The notes under the pieces: model-generated | Databases searched by the model: none | What the model was told of the DNA's origin: nothing | What the model saw: only the letters and a program-made list of their open reading frames with translations | Made by a program: the position numbers and the translations under genes | Shown here: piece by piece, positions 8,378 to 9,294 of the stretch | How the letters are laid out: every line of letters begins with the position of its first letter | Position numbering within the stretch: the first letter of the stretch is position 1 | Source: Lysobacteraceae bacterium | Lineage (GTDB): Bacteria > Pseudomonadota > Gammaproteobacteria > Xanthomonadales > Xanthomonadaceae | Direction of reading: 5' to 3' | Assembly (NCBI GenBank): GCA_028293685.1 | Contig: JAQGOI010000226.1 | Span: 1 to 9,294, forward strand | DNA: 9,294 nt

Positions 8378-8437
8378 ATGCGTGACCCACGCGCCTATCG
8401 CAATTCCACGCTGGTGGCGCGCCGGAGCGCAACGTGA
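8378..8437 (+). CDS. Possible 19-aa leader ORF in the nusB-thiL gap
   Basis: An ATG at 8378 opens a 19-codon frame (MRDPRAYRNSTLVARRSAT) that ends at the TGA 8435-8437 and overlaps the thiL GTG start by four bases (GTGA). The bases GGTGA (8367-8371), which include the nusB stop, could act as a Shine-Dalgarno six bases before the ATG. The peptide is basic, with five arginines, and has no recognisable domain. The fit to the gap suggests a coupling leader for thiL, but such a short frame can easily arise by chance, and thiL has its own good ribosome site. No function is claimed. Confidence 0.22.
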   Translation: MRDPRAYRNSTLVARRSAT

Positions 8438-9294
8438 CTGAGCGACTTCGCGGGGCAGGTGAATTCGATCTGATTGCACGCATTCGCACGCGTGCCATGC
8501 AATGCCACCGGCCGGATGTGGTGCTGGGCATCGGCGACGACGCGGCCTTGCTGGACATGCCTGCAGGACAATGGCTGGCGATCGCGACCGACACGCTGAA
8601 TGACGGCGTGCATTTTCCGCCGGGCACGCCGGCGGCTGACGTCGGCTGGAAGGCGCTGGCCGTCAACTTGTCCGACCTGGCGGCGATGGGCGCGCAGCCG
8701 GCGTGGAGCACGTTGTCGCTGTCCTTGCCGCATGCGGACAGCGCATGGATCGACGCCTTCCTGGATGGCTATCTGGCCTTGGCCGCGCAATATGATGTCG
8801 CGCTGGTCGGTGGCGATACAACGCGCGGACCGCTGTCCGCATGCGTCACCGTGCACGGGTTCGTCGATCCAGCGCATCACCTGCGTCGCAGCGGCGCCCA
8901 GCCTGGCGACGATGTCTGGGTCACCGGCACGCTGGGAGACGCGGCGGCGGCGCTGTCGCAATGGCGCGCGGGTGGTGCCGCGGATCCTCAGTTGCTGGAG
9001 CGCCTGGATCGTCCTCAGCCGCGCGTGGCTGCCGGACGCGCACTGGCGCGCATCGCCCATGCCTGCATCGACATTTCCGATGGCCTGCTCGCCGATCTTG
9101 GCCATCTGTGCAGCGCAGGCGATGTGGCCGCACGGTTCGATGTCGACGCATTGCCCGCGTCCGCGACATTGCGCGCGCTGTTCACCGATGAGACCCGACG
9201 GTTGCTGCAGGGCACCGGCGGAGATGACTATGAACTGTGTTTCACCGCCGCATCCGCGCAACGTGCAGCGATCGCGGATCTCGCGCAGATGGAG
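8434..9294 (+). CDS. thiL: Thiamine-monophosphate kinase, C-terminus cut by window edge
   Basis: ThiL phosphorylates thiamine monophosphate with ATP to give thiamine diphosphate, the active cofactor. It belongs to the PurM/AIR synthase-like fold and acts as a dimer with several magnesium ions. In this frame 287 codons are visible and remain open at the edge; the family is about 320 aa, so roughly 35 residues are missing. Motifs in order are EFDLIARI (10-17), GIGDDAA (32-38), the magnesium-binding TDTLNDGVHF (52-61), NLSDLAAMGA, VGGDTTRG (125-132), VTGTLGD, DISDGLLADLGH (213-224) and GGDDYELCFT (262-271). The start is GTG at 8434, with GGAG at 8424-8427 six bases upstream. It follows nusB after 62 bases, with a possible short ORF between. 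In E. coli the next gene is pgpA, which may follow here outside the window. Confidence 0.96.
   Translation, partial: MTERLRGAGEFDLIARIRTRAMQCHRPDVVLGIGDDAALLDMPAGQWLAIATDTLNDGVHFPPGTPAADVGWKALAVNLSDLAAMGAQPAWSTLSLSLPHADSAWIDAFLDGYLALAAQYDVALVGGDTTRGPLSACVTVHGFVDPAHHLRRSGAQPGDDVWVTGTLGDAAAALSQWRAGGAADPQLLERLDRPQPRVAAGRALARIAHACIDISDGLLADLGHLCSAGDVAARFDVDALPASATLRALFTDETRRLLQGTGGDDYELCFTAASAQRAAIADLAQME

Overview
The window is GC-rich chromosomal DNA that is almost entirely coding. It carries conserved housekeeping genes and no mobile element, CRISPR array, tRNA or rRNA. The gene order (ettA divergent from glyA, then nrdR, ribD, a methyltransferase, ribE, a RibBA-type gene, ribH, nusB, thiL) and the protein sequences fit a gammaproteobacterium of the Xanthomonadales (the Lysobacter/Luteimonas/Xanthomonas group). 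This assignment is from memory of protein sequences and synteny; the genus cannot be resolved from the window.

Layout. At 1-1611 on the minus strand lies ettA, the ribosome-bound ABC-F translation factor, cut at its C-terminus by the window edge. A 214-bp divergent intergenic region (1612-1825) holds candidate promoters and a 10-bp inverted repeat. glyA (1826-3076, plus) encodes serine hydroxymethyltransferase. A 96-bp gap follows, filled largely by two opposed arrays of 7-bp repeats (3083-3164). From 3173 to the right edge runs one dense plus-strand gene train: nrdR, ribD, a class I SAM methyltransferase, ribE, ribBA, ribH, nusB and the first 287 codons of thiL.

How the genes work together. 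RibD, RibE, the RibB domain of RibBA, and RibH supply most steps of riboflavin synthesis. NrdR (repressor of ribonucleotide reductase genes), NusB (antitermination) and ThiL (thiamine diphosphate synthesis) are the partners also found beside ribD and ribH in E. coli (nrdR-ribD-ribH-nusB-thiL-pgpA). Many junctions are 4-nt ATGA or GTGA overlaps, which suggests one transcript with translational coupling. The two larger gaps inside the train carry a hairpin (before ribBA) and a possible promoter (before ribH).

Most notable points: the GTP cyclohydrolase II half of RibBA has lost its zinc cysteines and active-site motif, so the first pathway step must come from elsewhere; an unexplained methyltransferase is embedded between ribD and ribE with overlapping ends; a symmetrical 4+4 heptamer repeat abuts an nrdR start that has no evident Shine-Dalgarno; and a 19-codon reading frame fills the nusB-thiL gap. 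I see no convincing wholly new system; this is mainly a conserved core locus with a few local oddities.
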